NCBI GenBank assembly: GCA_017428925.1
Contig: JAFRPY010000113.1
Coordinates: 1-64,000 of the forward strand
Direction of reading: 5' to 3'
From: Prevotella sp.
GTDB taxonomy: Bacteria > Bacteroidota > Bacteroidia > Bacteroidales > Bacteroidaceae
DNA length: 64,000 nt
Part shown: positions 62,906-64,000 of the stretch, piece by piece
Layout of the letters: each line of letters opens with the position of its first letter
Numbering within the stretch: position 1 is the first letter of the stretch
Program-made: the position numbers and the translations under genes
The notes under the pieces: model-generated
What the model was told of the DNA's origin: nothing
Databases searched by the model: none
The model's input: the letters and a program-made list of their open reading frames with translations, nothing else

Positions 62906-64000
62906 TTATTTGATGATAACCTTGCGGCCATTCTTAATGTAGATGCCCTTGGTAGGTGTCGTGGTACGGCGTCCGTCAATAGTATAGTAATATGGAGAAA
63001 CTCCTGTGTGGGACAGGGCGCCAATGGCATGTATGCCTGATGTCGCATTGGCTAACATCACCTTGTTCATGCGTATTCCGTGACCATGCATGACGATGCC
63101 TTTCTGGGCAAGGATGTTGTAGACAGCCTCTTCGAAGGTAATGGTTGAGGTACAGTTTTCGCCGTTGCCTACACCGTGGACATCGCTGGGAACATATTCC
63201 TTGGTGAATTTTGCTCCGTTGATGATGAATGACGGGTTGGTGCTCCAGTCCCCGTAGAAAAATTGAATTATATTATAGTCTGTATAGTCAAGGGTGTATT
63301 GCAATATCAGCCTTACGTCCTTACCCATTGCCTCAAACTCTGTGTTAGGAATGTTGAGTTGAAAGCCGTTGCCCCAGTCCATCATAGCGTCGCCTTCCCA
63401 AATCACCGTTCCTCCGGTTGTGTCATCTCCGCCTGTGTCCTGTGGTCCGCTGTACTCAACACCGGCACCCTCGCAAATTCCTTTCAGGGCATAAGTGTTT
63501 CCGACGGATATACCAGAAGTGGAACGTTTGAAGATACCGAATTTCTCCGTGCCATTGCCGAAAGCATTGTTGTCCCAAGCAAAGGCTGCATAGCCGTATT
63601 TACGGGCTTCACTGACCATAGTCTTGTAGTAGTACTGCAGATTTTCCATCTGAGTTTGCTTGTCGTCGTTTTTATAGTGACAGGTGGCACCATATTCGCC
63701 CAAGACAACGCCCAGCCCTTTTTTCCACCAATCATAGAAAATGCGCAGAAAATAGCTTGACAATGTCGACTCATCGCTCGTAGGAACGCTCTTTCCCATG
63801 TCCTTGTACTTCTTCCCCCAGTAGTAATAGGTGGCACCGCCGGCATATTCGTACGGGTCGTAGCAGTGGAACTCCACGCTCATGCGGCCCTCTACCACGT
63901 CGGTGGGCACAGTAAAGCCGTCGAGACCGTAGTTTCCATTGCAGGCATACGTCTGTACCACAAGGTGACGGTAGTAGTTCTTGCCGCCGGTAGCACGCAC
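62906..64000 (-). CDS. Glycoside hydrolase family 5 cellulase-like enzyme (C-terminal part)
   Basis: The gene runs off the window, so only about 364 C-terminal residues are visible. The first part is the end of a GH5 barrel: EFHCYDPYEYAG, then GLGVVLGEYGATCHYK with the nucleophile Glu in GEYGA, and YGYAAFAWDNNAFGN. After a Gly/Thr linker (GPQDTGGDDTTGGT) a beta-sandwich domain of about 110 residues follows, then the tail YYYTIDGRRTTTPTKGIYIKNGRKVIIK, a sorting-type C-terminus as in the CotH and giant proteins here. Likely secreted and acting on beta-1,4-glucan or mannan. The N-terminus and catalytic acid lie beyond 64000. Confidence 0.85.
   Translation of the reverse strand: MRATGGKNYYRHLVVQTYACNGNYGLDGFTVPTDVVEGRMSVEFHCYDPYEYAGGATYYYWGKKYKDMGKSVPTSDESTLSSYFLRIFYDWWKKGLGVVLGEYGATCHYKNDDKQTQMENLQYYYKTMVSEARKYGYAAFAWDNNAFGNGTEKFGIFKRSTSGISVGNTYALKGICEGAGVEYSGPQDTGGDDTTGGTVIWEGDAMMDWGNGFQLNIPNTEFEAMGKDVRLILQYTLDYTDYNIIQFFYGDWSTNPSFIINGAKFTKEYVPSDVHGVGNGENCTSTITFEEAVYNILAQKGIVMHGHGIRMNKVMLANATSGIHAIGALSHTGVSPYYYTIDGRRTTTPTKGIYIKNGRKVIIK

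Overview
The window looks like the chromosome of a Prevotella-like member of the Bacteroidales. Intergenic regions carry the Bacteroidetes promoter pattern (a TAnnTTTG box, often with TTTG about 19-21 bp upstream). The gene set fits as well: a single-chain SecD-SecF fusion, KduI/KduD, the order metK-DUF4271-hemD-rnpA-yidD-tyrS, HU-related proteins, and secreted proteins ending in a YDLxG-type tail followed by a GIYI/GKK-like end. The genus is an inference; the order is more certain.

Layout. 0-4.7 kb is a defence-like accessory island: the C-terminal remnant of a DUF1016 nuclease, a coupled LlaJI-like PD-(D/E)XK nuclease, a Nudix hydrolase and RhuM, ending at tRNA-Leu. 4.9-16.8 kb is mostly housekeeping: greA behind a terminator-like leader, a HIT protein, mannose-1-phosphate guanylyltransferase, RNase HI, a minus-strand operon of dynamin-like GTPase, DUF697 membrane protein and GH25 lysozyme, then metK, DUF4271, hemD, rnpA, yidD and tyrS. 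16.9-26 kb holds tRNA-Gln, kduI-kduD, HU, a rhomboid protease, a membrane EEP-family protein, secDF and deoD. 26-33.9 kb is minus-strand: two tandem CotH/lamin-tail paralogues that may be co-transcribed with deoD, a HerA-like ATPase, TrmO and an HU-related protein.

34.6-42.8 kb has a DUF4143-type ATPase, metG, tRNA-Arg, a DUF4450 secreted protein and a secreted alpha/beta hydrolase. 42.9-52.6 kb is one apparent operon of a small acidic protein followed by two giant secreted proteins (1664 and 1452 aa). 52.6-56 kb has a ParE/RelE-type toxin-antitoxin pair, pyridoxamine kinase, and a second DUF4143 ATPase lying between the true and a decayed duplicate 3' end of the kinase gene. 56.2-61.5 kb carries an RluA-type pseudouridine synthase, enolase, DUF2975 plus XRE regulator, and ribD. 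61.6-64 kb has an SPFH protein, a ribbon-helix-helix protein and the C-terminal part of a GH5 glycosidase.

The most unusual content is in the repeats, of which I see three kinds. (1) Three intergenic arrays have an exact 22-bp period and are built on 15-bp odd palindromes of 7-1-7 form; each array has its own sequence. (2) A dispersed intergenic element carries a functional-looking promoter box and a stem-loop whose four copies differ by compensatory changes. (3) About 100-bp palindromic elements with 12-bp terminal inverted repeats sit in frame inside the RluA-type gene, and shorter relatives sit in that gene and in ribD.
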